Shown here piece after piece: positions 23,791-37,305 of a DNA stretch of 64,000 bases. Both the position numbers and the translations under genes were made by a program. Numbering within the stretch: the stretch's first letter is position 1; each line of letters begins with the position of its first letter. The DNA lies in contig NC_079887.1 of the NCBI RefSeq assembly GCF_029227915.1, forward strand, positions 26,287,650 to 26,351,649, given 5' to 3'. A model generated the notes under the pieces. The model was not told where the DNA came from. It was given only the letters and a program-made list of their open reading frames with translations, and did no database searches. Origin of the DNA: Hydractinia symbiolongicarpus. Taxonomy: Eukaryota > Cnidaria > Hydrozoa > Anthoathecata > Hydractiniidae.

Positions 23791-25750
23791 AGTTTACTCA
23801 CAGGGTACTTTCTTTGTATACATTCGACTATACGGGCCAAGCCCAGGATTTACGGGAAATCGCGGGTTTTCGTTTTCCGGCGATTAATCCTCTTTCATTA
23901 AGCGTCTCATCAAAAATGAAAACATTTTTAAAAACTACAAGTCTCATGCGTTTTAGTGGTGAAAAAAAAATTTAAAAAATCGTTCGGGAAATGAGTTTAC
24001 TACCTGGGTACTTTCTTTGTTAACTTTTGACTATACGGGCCGAGTCCGGGATTTACGGGAAATCGCAAGTTTTCGTTTGCCGGCGATTAAACTGCTTTTA
24101 TTCAGCGTCTCATCAAAAATGAAAACATTTTTGAAAACTACAAGTCTCATGCGTTTTAGTGGTGAAAAAATAATTTAAAAAATCGTTCGGGAAATGAGTT
24201 TACTGCCTGGGCACTTTCTTTGTATACTTTTGACTATACGGGCCAAGCCCCGGATTTACGGGAAAACGCGGGATTTCATTTGCCGGCGATTAAACCTCTT
24301 TCATTAAGCGTGTCATCAAAAATGAAAACATTTTTGAAAACTACAAGTCTCATGCGTTTTAGTGGTGAAAAAATAATTTAAAAAATCGTTCGGGAAATGA
24401 GTTTACTCCCTGGGTACTTTCTTCGTATACTTTTGACTATACGGGCCAAGCCGTGATTTACGGGAAATCGCGGGTTTTCGTTTGCCGGCGATTAAACTGC
24501 TTTTATTCAGCGTCTCATCAAAAATGAAAACATTTTTGAAAACTACAAGTCTCATGCGTTTTAGTGGTGAAAAAATAATTTAAAAACTCGTTCGGGAAAT
24601 GAGTTTACTCCCTGGGTACTTTCTTTGTATACTTTTGACTATACGGGCCAAGCCGGGATTTACGGGAAATCGCGGGTTTTCGTTTGCCGGCGATTAAACT
24701 TCTTTTATTCAGCGTCTCATCAAAAATGAAAACATTTTTAAAAACTACAAGTCTAATGCGTTTTAGTGGTGAAAAAATAATTTAAAAAATCGTTCTGGAA
24801 ATGTGTTTACTCACAGGATACTTTCTTTGTATACTTTTGACTATACGGGCCGAGTCCGGGATTTACGGAAAATCGCGGATTTTCGTTTGCCGGCGATTAA
24901 ACTTCTTTTATTCAGCGTCTCATCAAAAATGAAAACATTTTTAAAAACGACAAAGCTGATGCGTTTTAGTGGTGAAAAAATAATTTAAAAAATCGTTCTG
25001 GAAATGAGTTTACTCACAGGGTACTTTCTTTGTATACATTCGACTATACGGGCCAAGCCCAGGATTTACGGGAAATCGCGGGTTTTCGTTTTCCGGCGAT
25101 TAAGCCTCTTTCATTAAGCGTCTCATCAAAAATGAAAACATTTTTAAAAACTACAAGTCTCATGCGTTTTAGTGGTGAAAAAAAAATTTAAAAAATCGTT
25201 CGGGAAATGAGTTTACTACCTGGGTACTTTCTTTGTTAACTTTTGACTATACGGGCCGAGTCCGGGATTTACGGGAAATCGCAGGTTTTCGTTTGCCGGC
25301 GATTAAACTGCTTTTATTCAGCGTCTCATCAAAAATGAAAACATTTTTGAAAACTACAAGTCTCATGCGTTTTAGTGGTGAAAAAATAATTTAAAAAATC
25401 GTTCGGGAAATGAGTTTACTGCCTGGGTACTTTCTTTGTATACTTTTGACTATACGGGCCAAGCCCCGGATTTACGGGAAAACGCGGGATTTCATTTGCC
25501 GGCGATTAAACCTCTTTCATTAAGCGTGTCATCAAAAATGAAAACATTTTTGAAAACTACAAGTCTCATGCGTTTTAGTGGTGAAAAAATAATTTAAAAA
25601 ATCATTCGGGAAATGAGTTTACTCCCTGGGTACTTTCTTCGTATACTTTTGACTATACGGGCCAAGCCGGGATTTACGGGAAATCGCGGGTTTTCGTTTG
25701 CCGGCGATTAAACTGCTTTTATTCAGCGTCTCATCAAAAATGAAAACATT
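23380..25750 (+). repeat. 6-mer higher-order repeat, two copies (period 1216 bp)
   Basis: TTTGTTAACTTTTGAC near 24018 recurs near 25234, and the GGATAC monomer at 23587 recurs at 24803, both at 1216 bp. The first copy overlaps the 405-bp dimer, so the dimer duplication happened within one end of this unit. Copies part near 25750, where ACAAGGCTGATG appears. Small differences include GCGATTAATCC (23880) against GCGATTAAGCC (25096). Confidence 0.84.
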
Positions 25751-27200
25751 TTTAAAAACTACAAGGCTGATGCGTTTTAGTGGTGAAAAAATAATTTAAA
25801 AAATCGTTCTGGAAATGAGTTTACTCACAGGGTACTTTCTTTGTATACATTCGACTATACGGGCCAAGCCCAGGATTTACGGGAAATCGCGGGTTTTCGT
25901 TTTCCGGCGATTAAACCTCCTTCATTAGGCGTCTCATCAAAAATGAAAACATTTTTAAAAACTACAAGTCTCATGCGTTTTAGTGGTGAAAAAAAAATTT
26001 AAAAAATCGTTCGGGAAATGAGTTTACTCCCTGGGTACTTTCTTTGTATACATTTGACTATACGGGCCAAGCCCCGGATTTACGGGAAAACGCGGGATTT
26101 CGTTTGCCGGCGATTAAACCTCTTTCATTAAGCGTCTCATCAAAAATGAAAACATTTTTGAAAACCACAAGTCTCATGGGCTTTAGTGGTGAAAAAATAA
26201 TTTAAAAAATCGTTCGGGAATGAGTTTACTCCCTGGGTACTTTCTTTGTATACTTTTGACTATACGGGCCGAGTCCGGTATTTACGGGAAATCGCGGATT
26301 TTCGTTTGCCGGCGATTAAACTTCTTTTATACAGCGTCCCATCAAAAATGAAAACATTTTTAAAAACTACAAGTCTTATGCGTTTTAGTGGTGAAAAAAT
26401 AAATTAAAAAATCGTTCTGGAAATGAGTTTACTCCTTGGGTACTTTCTTTGTATACTTTTGACTATTTGGGCCGAGTCCAGGATTTACGGGAAATCGCAG
26501 GTTTTCGTTTGCCGGCGATTAAACTTCTTTTATTCAGCGTCTCATCAAAAATAAAAGCATTTTTAAAAACTACAAGTCTCATGCGTTTCAGTGGTAAAAT
26601 AATAATTTAAAAAATCGTTTGGGAAATAAGTTTACTCCCTGGGTACTTTCTTTGTATACTTTTGACTATACGGGCCGAGTCCAGGATTTACGGGAAATCG
26701 CAGGTTTTCGTTTGCCGGCGATTAAACTTCTTTTATTCGGCGTCTCATCAAAAATGAAAACATTTTTGAAAAATAAAATTCTCATGCGTTTTAGTGGTGA
26801 AAAAATAATTTAAAAAATCGTTCGGGAATTGAGTTTACTCCCTGGGTACTTTCTTTGTATACTTTTGACTATACGGGCCGAGTCCGGGATTTACGGGAAA
26901 TCGCGGATTTTCGTTTGCCGGCGATTAAACTTCTTTTATACAGCGTCCCATCAAATATGAAAATATTTTTGAAAACTACAAGTCTCATGCGTTTAGTGGT
27001 AAAAAAATAATATAAAAAATCGTTCGGGAAATGAGTTTACTCCCTGGGTACTTTCTTTGTATACTTTTGACTATACGGGCCAAGCCCGGGATTTACGGGA
27101 AATCGCGGGTTTTCGTTTGCCGGCGATTAAACTTCTTTTATTCAGCGTCTCATCAAAAATGAAAATATTTTTAAAAACTACAAGTCTTATGCGTTTTAGT
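25751..27200 (+). repeat. Mixed monomers with a diverged 4-mer (offset ~810 bp)
   Basis: The first part (25751-26350) is a B, D, A/T succession like that at 49-50.8 kb. From about 26380 the order resembles 27190 onward at 810 bp, sharing AAAATAAAA[G/A]CATTTTT, GGTAAAATAATAATTT and CGTTTGGG monomers. It carries private changes such as ACTATTTGGGCC (26463), GTTTCAGTGG (26585) and ATTCGGCGTC (26736). No gene is present. Confidence 0.7.
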
Positions 27201-29228
27201 GGTGAAAAAATAATTTAAAAAATCGTTCTGGAAATGAGTTTACTCCCTGGGTACTTTTTTGTATACTTTTGACTATACGGGCCGAGTCCAGGATTTACGG
27301 GAAATCGCAGGTTTTCGTTTGCCGGCGATTAAACTTCTTTTATTCAGCGTCTCATCAAAAATAAAAACATTTTTAAAAACTACAAGTCTCATGCGTTTTA
27401 GTGGTAAAATAATAATTTAAAAATTCGTTTGGGAAATGAGTTTACTCCCTGGGTACTTTCTTTGTATACTTTTGACTATACGGGCCGAGTCCAGGATTTA
27501 CGGGAAATCGCAGGTTTTCGTTTGCCGGCGATTAAACTTCTTTTATTCAGCGTCTCATCAAAAATGAAAACATTTTTAAAAACTACAAGTCTTATGCGTT
27601 TTAGTGGTGAAAAAATAATTTAAAAAATTGTTCTGGAAATGAGTTTACTCTCAGGGTACTTTCTTTGTATACATTCGACTATACGTGCCAAGCCCGGGAT
27701 TTACGGGAAATCGCGGGTTTTCGTTTGCCGGCGATTAAACTGCTTTTATTCAGCGTTCACAAAAATGAAAACATTCTTGAAAACTACAAGTCTCATGCGT
27801 TTTAGTGGTGAAATAATAATTTAAAAAATCGTTTGGGAAATGAGTTTACTTCCTAGGTACTTTCTTTGTATACTTTTGACTATACGGGCCGAGTCCAGGA
27901 TTTGCGGGAAATCGCAGGTTTTCGTTTGCCGGCGATTAAACTTCTTTTATTCAGCGTCCCATCAGAAATGAAAACATTTTTAAAAACTACAAGTCTCATG
28001 CGTTTTGGTGGTGAAAAAATAATTTAAAAAATCGTTCGGGAAATGAGTTTACTCCCCGGGTACTTTCTTTGTATACTTTTGACTATACGGGCCAAGCCGG
28101 GATTTACGGGAAATCGCGGGTTTTCGTTTGCCGGCGATTAAACTTCTTTTATTCAGCGTCTCATCAAAAATGAAAACATTTTTAAAAACTACAAGTCTTA
28201 TGCGTTTTAGTGGTGAAAAAATAATTTAAAAAATCGTTCTGGAAATGAGTTTACTCCCTGGGTACTTTCTTTGTATACTTTTGACTATACGGGCCGAGTC
28301 CAGGATTTACGGGAAATCGCAGGTTTTCGTTTGCCGGCGATTAAACTTCTTTTATTCAGCGTCTCATCAAAAATAAAAACATTTTTAAAAACTACAAGTC
28401 TCATGCGTTTTAGTGGTAAAATAATAATTTAAAAAATCGTTTGGGAAATGAGTTTACTCCCTGGGTACTTTCTTTGTATACTTTTGACTATACGGGCCGA
28501 GTCCAGGATTTACGGGAAATCGCAGGTTTTCGTTTGCCGGCGATTAAACTTCTTTTATTCAGCGTCTCATCAAAAATGAAAACATTTTTAAAAACTACAA
28601 GTCTTATGCGTTTTAGTGGTGAAAAAATAATTTAAAAAATTGTTCTGGAAATGAGTTTACTCTCAGGGTACTTTCTTTGTATACATTTGACTATACGTGC
28701 CAAGCCCGGGATTTACGGGAAATCGCGGGTTTTCGTTTGCCGGCGATTAAACTGCTTTTATTCAGCGTTCACAAAAATGAAAACATTCTTGAAAACTACA
28801 AGTCTCATGCGTTTTAGTGGTGAAATAATGATTTAAAAAATCGTTTGGGAAATGAGTTTACTCCCTGGGTACTTTCTTTGTATACTTTTGACTATACGGG
28901 CCGAGTCCAGGATTTGCGGGAAATCGCAGGTTTTCGTTTGCCGGCGATTAAACTTCTTTTATTCAGCGTCCCATCAGAAATGAAAACATTTTTAAAAACT
29001 ACAAGTCTCATGCGTTTTAGTGGTGAAAAAATAATTTAAAAAATCTTTCGGGAAATGAGTTTACTCGCCGGGTACTTTCTTTGTATACTTTTGACTATAC
29101 GGGCCAAGCCGGGATTTACGGGAAATCGCGGGTTTTCGTTTGCCGGCGATTAAACTTCTTTTATTCAGCGTCTCATCAAAAATGAAAACATTTTTAAAAA
29201 CTACAAGTCTTATGCGTTTTAGTGGTGA
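27201..29228 (+). repeat. 5-mer higher-order repeat, two copies (period 1012 bp)
   Basis: The CGTTTGGG monomer at 27429 recurs at 28441. The CAGCGTTCACAAAAATG variant near 27753 recurs near 28765; it is a short deletion in CGTCTCATC that I saw only at these two places. The period is 1012 bp (five monomers). The copies stay alike to about 29228, where the GAAAATATAATTT end begins the next unit. Confidence 0.87.
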
Positions 29229-31630
29229 AAATATAATTTAAAAAATCGTTCTGGAAATGAGTTTACTTCCTGGATACTTTCTTTGTATACTTTTGACTAT
29301 ACGGGTCGAGTCCGGGATTTAGGGAAATCGCAGGTTTTCGATTGCCGGCGATTAAACTGCTTTTATTCAGCGTCTCATCAAAAATGAAAACATTTTTGAC
29401 AACTGCAAGTATCATGCGTTTTAGTGGTGAAAAAATAATATAAAAAATCGTTCGGGAAATGAGTTTACTCCCTGGGTACTTTCTTTGTATACTTTTGACT
29501 ATACGGGCAAAGCCGGAATTTACGGGAAATCGCGGGTTTTCGTTTGCCGGCGATTAAACTTCTTTTATTCAGCGTCTCATCAAAAATGAAAACATTTTTA
29601 AAAACTACAAGTCTGATGCGTTTTAGTGGTGAAAAAAAAATTTAAAAAATAGTTCGGGAAATGAGTTTACTCCCTGGGTACTTTCTTTGTATACATTAGA
29701 CTATACGGGCCAAGCCCCGGATTTACGGGAAAACGCGGGATTTCGTTTGCCGGCGATTAAACTGCTTTTATTCAGCGTCTCATCAAAAATGAAAACTTTT
29801 TTGAAAACTACAAGTCTCATGCGTTTTAGTGGTGAAAAAATAATTTAAAAAATCGTTCGGGAAATTAGTTTACTCCCTGGGTACTTTCTTTGTATACTTT
29901 TGACTATACGGGCCAAGCTGGGATTTATGGGAAATCGCGGGTTTTCGTTTGCCGGCGATTAAACTTCTTTTATTCAGCGTCTCATCAAAAATGAAAACAT
30001 TTTTAAAAACTACAAGTCTCATGCGTTTTAGTGGTGAAAGTATAATTTAAAAAATCGTTCTGGAAATGAGTTTATTCCCTGGGTACTTTCTTTGTATACT
30101 TTTGACTATACGGGCCGAGTCCGGGATTTAGGGAAATCGCAGGTTTTCCTTTGCCGGCGATTAAACTGCTTTTATTCAGCGTCTCATCAAAAATGAAAAC
30201 ATTTTTGACAACTACAAGTATCATGCGTTTTAGTGGTGAAAAAATAATTTAAAAAATCGTTCGGGAAATGAGTTTACTCCCTGGGTACTTTCTTTGTATA
30301 CTTTTGACTATACGGGCCAAGCCGGAATTTACGGGAAATCGCGGGTTTTCGTTTGCCGGCGATTAAACTTCTTTTATTCAGCGTCTCATCAAAAATGAAA
30401 ACATTTTTAAAAACTACAAGTCTTATGCGTTTTAGTGGTGAAAATATAATTTAAAAAATCGTTCTGGAAATGAGTTTACTTCCTGGGTACTTTCTTTGTA
30501 TACTTTTGACTATACGGGTCGAGTCCGGGATTTAGGGAAATCGCAGGTTTTCGATTGCCGGCGATTAAACTGCTTTTATTCAGCGTCTCATCAAAAATGA
30601 AAACATTTTTGACAACTGCAAGTATCATGCGTTTTAGTGGTGAAAAAATAATATAAAAAATCGTTCGGGAAATGAGTTTACTCCCTGGGTACTTTCTTTG
30701 TATACTTTTGACTATACGGGCAAAGCCGGAATTTACGGGAAATCGCGGGTTTTCGTTTGCCGGCGATTAAACTTCTTTTATTCAGCGTCTCATCAAAAAT
30801 GAAAACATTTTTAAAAACTACAAGTCTGATGCGTTTTAGTGGTGAAAAAAAAATTTAAAAAATAGTTCGGGAAATGAGTTTACTCCCTGGGTACTTTCTT
30901 TGTATACATTAGACTATACGGGCCAAGCCCCGGATTTACGGGAAAACGCGGGATTTCGTTTGCCGGCGATTAAACTGCTTTTATTCAGCGTCTCATCAAA
31001 AATGAAAACTTTTTTGAAAACTACAAGTCTCATGCGTTTTAGTGGTGAAAAAATAATTTAAAAAATCGTTCGGGAAATGAGTTTACTCCCTGGGTACTTT
31101 CTTTGTATACTTTTGACTATACGGGCCAAGCTGGGATTTATGGGAAATCGCGGGTTTTCGTTTGCCGGCGATTAAACTTCTTTTATTCAGCGTCTCATCA
31201 AAAATGAAAACATTTTTAAAAACTACAAGTCTCATGCGTTTTAGTGGTGAAAGTATAATTTAAAAAATCGTTCTGGAAATGAGTTTATTCCCTGGGTACT
31301 TTCTTTGTATACTTTTGACTATACGGGCCGAGTCCGGGATTTAGGGAAATCGCAGGTTTTCCTTTGCCGGCGATTAAACTGCTTTTATTCAGCGTCTCAT
31401 CAAAAATGAAAACATTTTTGACAACTACAAGTATCATGCGTTTTAGTGGTGAAAAAATAATTTAAAAAATCGTTCGGGAAATGAGTTTACTCCCTGGGTA
31501 CTTTCTTTGTATACTTTTGACTATACGGGCCAAGCCGGAATTTACGGGAAATCGCGGGTTTTCGTTTGCCGGCGATTAAACTTCTTTTATTCAGCGTCTC
31601 ATCAAAAATGAAAACATTTTTAACAACTAC
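29228..31630 (+). repeat. 6-mer higher-order repeat, two copies (period 1213 bp)
   Basis: The GAAAATATAATTT end with CTTCCTGG at 29228 recurs at 30441, and the TTGACAACTGCAAGTATC variant near 29397 recurs near 30610. A further monomer end carries an AAAAAATAGTTCGGG variant near 29645/30858. The period is 1213 bp (six monomers). The second copy is at the same time the start of the 18-mer at 30226. Confidence 0.87.
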
Positions 31631-33867
31631 AAGTCTCATGCGTTATAGTGGCGAAAGTATAATTTAAAAAATCGTTCTGGAAATGAGTTTATTCCCTGGG
31701 TACTTTCTTTGTATACTTTTGACTATACGGGCCGAGTCCGGGATTTAGGGAAATCGCAGGTTTTCCTTTGCCGGCGATTAAACTGCTTTTATTCAGCGTC
31801 TCATCAAAAATGAAAACATTTTTGACAACTACAAGTATCATGCGTTTTAGTGGTGAAAAAATAATTTAAAAAATCGTTCGGGAAATGAGTTTACTCCCTG
31901 GGTACTTTCTTTGTATACTTTTGACTATACGGGCCAAGCCGGAATTTACGGGAAATCGCGGGTTTTCGTTTGCCGGCGATTAAACTTCTTTTATTCAGCG
32001 TCTCATCAAAAATGAAAACATTTTTAAAAACTACAAGTCTGATGCGTTTTAGTGGTGAAAAAATAATTTAAAAAATTGTTCTGGAAATGAGTTTACTCTC
32101 AGGGTACTTTCTTTGTATACATTCGACTATACGTGCCAAGCCCGGGATTTACGGGAAATCGCGGGTTTTCGTTTGCCGGCGATTAAACTGCTTTTATTCA
32201 GCGTCTCATCAAAAATGAAAACATTCTTGAAAACTACAAGTCTCATGCGTTTTAGTGGTGAAATAATAATTTAAAAAATCGTTTGGGAAATGAGTTTACT
32301 CCCTGGGTACTTTCTTTGTATACTTTTGACTATACGGGCCGAGTCCAGGATTTGCGGGAAATCGCAGGTTTTCGTTTGCCGGCGATTAAACTTCTTTTAT
32401 TCAGCGTCTCATCAGAAATGAAAACATTTTTAAAAACTACAAGTCTCATGCGTTTTAGTGGTGAAAAAGTAATTTAAAAAATCGTTCGGGAAATGAGTTT
32501 ACTCCCTGGGTACTTTCTTTGTATACTTTTGACTATACGGGCCAAGCCCAGGATTTACGGGAAGTCGCTGGTTTTCGTTTGCCGCCGATTAAACTTCTTT
32601 TATTCAGCGTCTCATCAAAAATGAAAAATTTTTTAAAAACTACAAGTCTTATGCGTTTTAGTGGTGAAAAAATAATTTAAAAAATCGTTCGGGAAATGAG
32701 TTTACTCCCTGGGTACTTTCTTTGTATACTTTTGACTATACGGGCCGAGTCCGGGATTTACGGGAAATCGCGGGTTTTCGTTTGCCGGCGATTAAACTTC
32801 TTTTATTCAGCGTCTCATCAAAAATGAAAATATTTTTGAAAACTACAAGTCTCATGCGTTTTAGTGGTGAAAAAATAATTCAAAAAATCGTTCGGGAAAT
32901 GAGTTTACTCCCTGGGTACTTTCTTTGTATACTTTTGACTATACGGGCCGAGTCCGGGATTTACGGGAAATCGCGGATTTTCGTTTGCCGGCGATTAAAC
33001 TTCTTTTATTCAGCGTCCCATCAAATATGAAAATATTTTTGAAAAGTACAAGTCTCATGCGTTTAGTGGTAAAAAAATAATATAAAAAATCGTTCGGGAA
33101 ATGAGTTTACTCCCTGGGTACTTTCTTTGTATACTTTTGACTATACGGGCCAAGCGCGGAATTTACGGGAAATCGCGGGTTTTCGTTTGCCGGCGATTAA
33201 ACTTCTTTTATTCAGCGTCTGATCAATACTGAAAACATTTTTAAAAACTACAAGTCTTATGCGTTTTAGTGGTGAAAAAATAATTTAAAAAATCGTTCTG
33301 GAAATGAGTTTACTCCCTGGGTACTTTCTTTGTATACTTTTGACTATACGGGCCAAGCCGGGATTTACGGGAAATCGCGGATTTTCGTTTGCCGGCGATT
33401 AAACTTCTTTTATTCAGCGTCCCATCAAATATGAAAATATTTTTGAAAACTACAAGTCTCATGCGTTTAGTGGTAAAGAAATAATATAAAAAATCGTTCG
33501 GGAAATGAGTTTACTCCCTGGGTACTTTCTTTGTATACTTTTGACTATACGGGCCAAGCCCGGGATAACGGGAAATCGCGGATTTTCGTTTGCCGGCGAT
33601 TAAACTGCTTTTATTTAGCGTCTCATCAAAAATGAAAACATTCTTGAAAACTACAAGTCTGATGCGTTTTAGTGGTGAAAAAAAAATTTAAAAAATAGTT
33701 CGGGAAATGAGTTTACTCCCTGGGTACTTTCTTTGTATACATTAGACTATACGGGCCAAGCCCCGGATTTACGGGAAAACGCGGGATTTCGTTTGCCGGC
33801 GATTAAACTGCTTTTATTCAGCGTCTCATCAAAAATGAAAACTTTTTTGAAAACTACAAGTCTCATG
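30226..33867 (+). repeat. Second 18-mer higher-order repeat, copy 1 (period 3642 bp)
   Basis: GAAAATATAATTT at 30440 recurs at 34082, and the CGTTTGGG monomer at 32283 recurs at 35925, giving 3642 bp (18 monomers). The composition differs from the 3643-bp unit at the start of the window: here ATTTAGGG, TTTCCTTTGCC and TTGACAACTACAAGTATC monomers dominate. It contains the nested 404-bp dimer. A junction near 33660 returns the sequence to a 29.6-kb-like stretch. Confidence 0.9.
31249..32050 (+). repeat. Dimer higher-order repeat, two copies (period 404 bp)
   Basis: GAAAGTATAATTT at 31249 recurs at 31653, and TTTGACAACTACAAG at 31417 recurs at 31821, both at 404 bp. The second copy has private changes in its first part (TTTTTAACAAC, GCGTTATAGTGGCG near 31620-31652). 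This dimer is nested inside the 18-mer unit and is carried in both of its copies (31.2-32.0 and 34.9-35.7 kb). Confidence 0.85.
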
Positions 33868-36800
33868 CGTTTTAGTGGTGAAAAAATAATTTAAAAAATC
33901 GTTCGGGAAATGAGTTTACTCCCTGGGTACTTTCTTTGTATACTTTTGACTATACGGGCCAAGCCGGAATTTACGGGAAATCGCGGGTTTTCGTTTGCCG
34001 GCGATTAAACTTCTTTTATTCAGCGTCTCATCAAAAATGAAAACATTTTTAAAAACTACAAGTCTTATGCGTTTTAGTGGTGAAAATATAATTTAAAAAA
34101 TCGTTCTGGAAATGAGTTTACTTCCTGGGTACTTTCTTTGTATACTTTTGACTATACGGGTCGAGTCCGGGATTTAGGGAAATCGCAGGTTTTCGATTGC
34201 CGGCGATTAAACTGCTTTTATTCAGCGTCTCATCAAAAATGAAAACATTTTTGACAACTGCAAGTATCATGCGTTTTAGTGGTGAAAAAATAATATAAAA
34301 AATCGTTCGGGAAATGAGTTTACTCCCTGGGTACTTTCTTTGTATACTTTTGACTATACGGGCAAAGCCGGAATTTACGGGAAATCGCGGGTTTTCGTTT
34401 GCCGGCGATTAAACTTCTTTTATTCAGCGTCTCATCAAAAATGAAAACATTTTTAAAAACTACAAGTCTGATGCGTTTTAGTGGTGAAAAAAAAATTTAA
34501 AAAATAGTTCGGGAAATGAGTTTACTCCCTGGGTACTTTCTTTGTATACATTAGACTATACGGGCCAAGCCCCGGATTTACGGGAAAACGCGGGATTTCG
34601 TTTGCCGGCGATTAAACTGCTTTTATTCAGCGTCTCATCAAAAATGAAAACTTTTTTGAAAACTACAAGTCTCATGCGTTTTAGTGGTGAAAAAATAATT
34701 TAAAAAATCGTTCGGGAAATGAGTTTACTCCCTGGGTACTTTCTTTGTATACTTTTGACTATACGGGCCAAGCTGGGATTTATGGGAAATCGCGGGTTTT
34801 CGTTTGCCGGCGATTAAACTTCTTTTATTCAGCGTCTCATCAAAAATGAAAACATTTTTAAAAACTACAAGTCTCATGCGTTTTAGTGGTGAAAGTATAA
34901 TTTAAAAAATCGTTCTGGAAATGAGTTTATTCCCTGGGTACTTTCTTTGTATACTTTTGACTATACGGGCCGAGTCCGGGATTTAGGGAAATCGCAGGTT
35001 TTCCTTTGCCGGCGATTAAACTGCTTTTATTCAGCGTCTCATCAAAAATGAAAACATTTTTGACAACTACAAGTATCATGCGTTTTAGTGGTGAAAAAAT
35101 AATTTAAAAAATCGTTCGGGAAATGAGTTTACTCCCTGGGTACTTTCTTTGTATACTTTTGACTATACGGGCCTAGCCGGAATTTACGGGAAATCGCGGG
35201 TTTTCGTTTGCCGGCGATTAAACTTCTTCTATTCAGCGTCTCATCAAAAATGAAAACATTTTTAACAACTACAAGTCTCATGCGTTATAGCGGTGAAAGT
35301 ATAATTTAAAAAATCGTTCTGGAAATGAGTTTATTCCCTGGGTACTTTCTTTGTATACTTTTGACTATACGGGCCGAGTCCGGGATTTAGGGAAATCGCA
35401 GGTTTTCCTTTGCCGGCGATTAAACTGCTTTTATTCAGCGTCTCATCAAAAATGAAAACATTTTTGACAACTACAAGTATCATGCGTTTTAGTGGTGAAA
35501 AAATAATTTAAAAAATCGTTCGGGAAATGAGTTTACTCCCTGGGTACTTTCTTTGTATACTTTTGACTATACGGGCCAAGCCGGAATTTACGGGAAATCG
35601 CGGGTTTTCGTTTGCCGGCGATTAAACTTCTTTTATTCAGCGTCTCATCAAAAATGAAAACATTTTTAAAAACTACAAGTCTGATGCGTTTTAGTGGTGA
35701 AAAAATAATTTAAAAAATTGTTCTGGAAATGAGTTTACTCTCAGGGTACTTTCTTTGTATACATTCGACTATACGTGCCAAGCCCGGGATTTACGGGAAA
35801 TCGCGGGTTTTCGTTTGCCGGCGATTAAACTGCTTTTATTCAGCGTCTCATCAAAAATGAAAACATTCTTGAAAACTACAAGTCTCATGCGTTTTAGTGG
35901 TGAAATAATAATTTAAAAAATCGTTTGGGAAATGAGTTTACTCCCTGGGTACTTTCTTTGTATACTTTTGACTATACGGGCCGAGTCCAGGATTTGCGGG
36001 AAATCGCAGGTTTTCGTTTGCCGGCGATTAAACTTCTTTTATTCAGCGTCTCATCAGAAATGAAAACATTTTTAAAAACTACAAGTCTCATGCGTTTTAG
36101 TGGTGAAAAAGTAATTTAAAAAATCGTTCGGGAAATGAGTTTACTCCCTGGGTACTTTCTTTGTATACTTTTGACTATACGGGCCAAGCCCAGGATTTAC
36201 GGGAAGTCGCTGGTTTTCGTTTGCCGCCGATTAAACTTCTTTTATTCAGCGTCTCATCAAAAATGAAAAAAGTTTTAAAAACTACAAGTCTTATGCGTTT
36301 TAGTGGTGAAAAAATAATTTAAAAAATCGTTCGGGAAATGAGTTTACTCCCTGGGTACTTTCTTTGTATACTTTTGACTATACGGGCCGAGTCCGGGATT
36401 TACGGGAAATCGCGGGTTTTCGTTTGCCGGCGATTAAACTTCTTTTATTCAGCGTCTCATCAAAAATGAAAATATTTTTGAAAACTACAAGTCTCATGCG
36501 TTTTAGTGGTGAAAAAATAATTCAAAAAATCGTTCGGGAAATGAGTTTACTCCCTGGGTACTTTCTTTGTATACTTTTGACTATACGGGCCGAGTCCGGG
36601 ATTTACGGGAAATCGCGGATTTTCGTTTGCCGGCGATTAAACTTCTTTTATTCAGCGTCCCATCAAATATGAAAAAATTTTTGAAAAGTACAAGTCTCAT
36701 GCGTTTAGTGGTAAAAAAATAATATAAAAAATCGTTCGGGAAATGAGTTTACTCCCTGGGTACTTTCTTTGTATACTTTTGACTATACGGGCCAAGCGCG

Positions 36801-37305
36801 GAATTTACGGGAAATCGCGGGTTTTCGTTTGCCGGCGATTAAACTTCTTTTATTCAGCGTCTGATCAATACTGAAAACATTTTTAAAAACTACAAGTCTT
36901 ATGCGTTTTAGTGGTGAAAAAATAATTTAAAAAATCGTTCTGGAAATGAGTTTACTCCCTGGGTACTTTCTTTGTATACTTTTGACTATACGGGCCAAGC
37001 CGGGATTTACGGGAAATCGCGGATTTTCGTTTGCCGGCGATTAAACTTCTTTTATTCAGCGTCCCATCAAATATGAAAATATTTTTGAAAACTACAAGTC
37101 TCATGCGTTTAGTGGTAAAGAAATAATATAAAAAATCGTTCGGGAAATGAGTTTACTCCCTGGGTACTTTCTTTGTATACTTTTGACTATACGGGCCAAG
37201 CCCGGGATAACGGGAAATCGCGGATTTTCGTTTGCCGGCGATTAAACTGCTTTTATTTAGCGTCTCATCAAAAATGAAAACATTCTTGAAAACTACAAGT
37301 CTCAT
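33868..37305 (+). repeat. Second 18-mer higher-order repeat, copy 2 (period 3642 bp)
   Basis: Second copy, near-identical up to about 37302, where CTCATGCG and GAAATAATAATTT replace the CTGATGCG and GAAAAAAAAATTT found at 33660. Private changes include GGGCCTAGCCGG (35169), CTTCTTCTATTC (35223), AAAAAAGTTTTAAAA (36267) and GAAAAAATTTTTG (36670). No gene is present. Confidence 0.89.
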
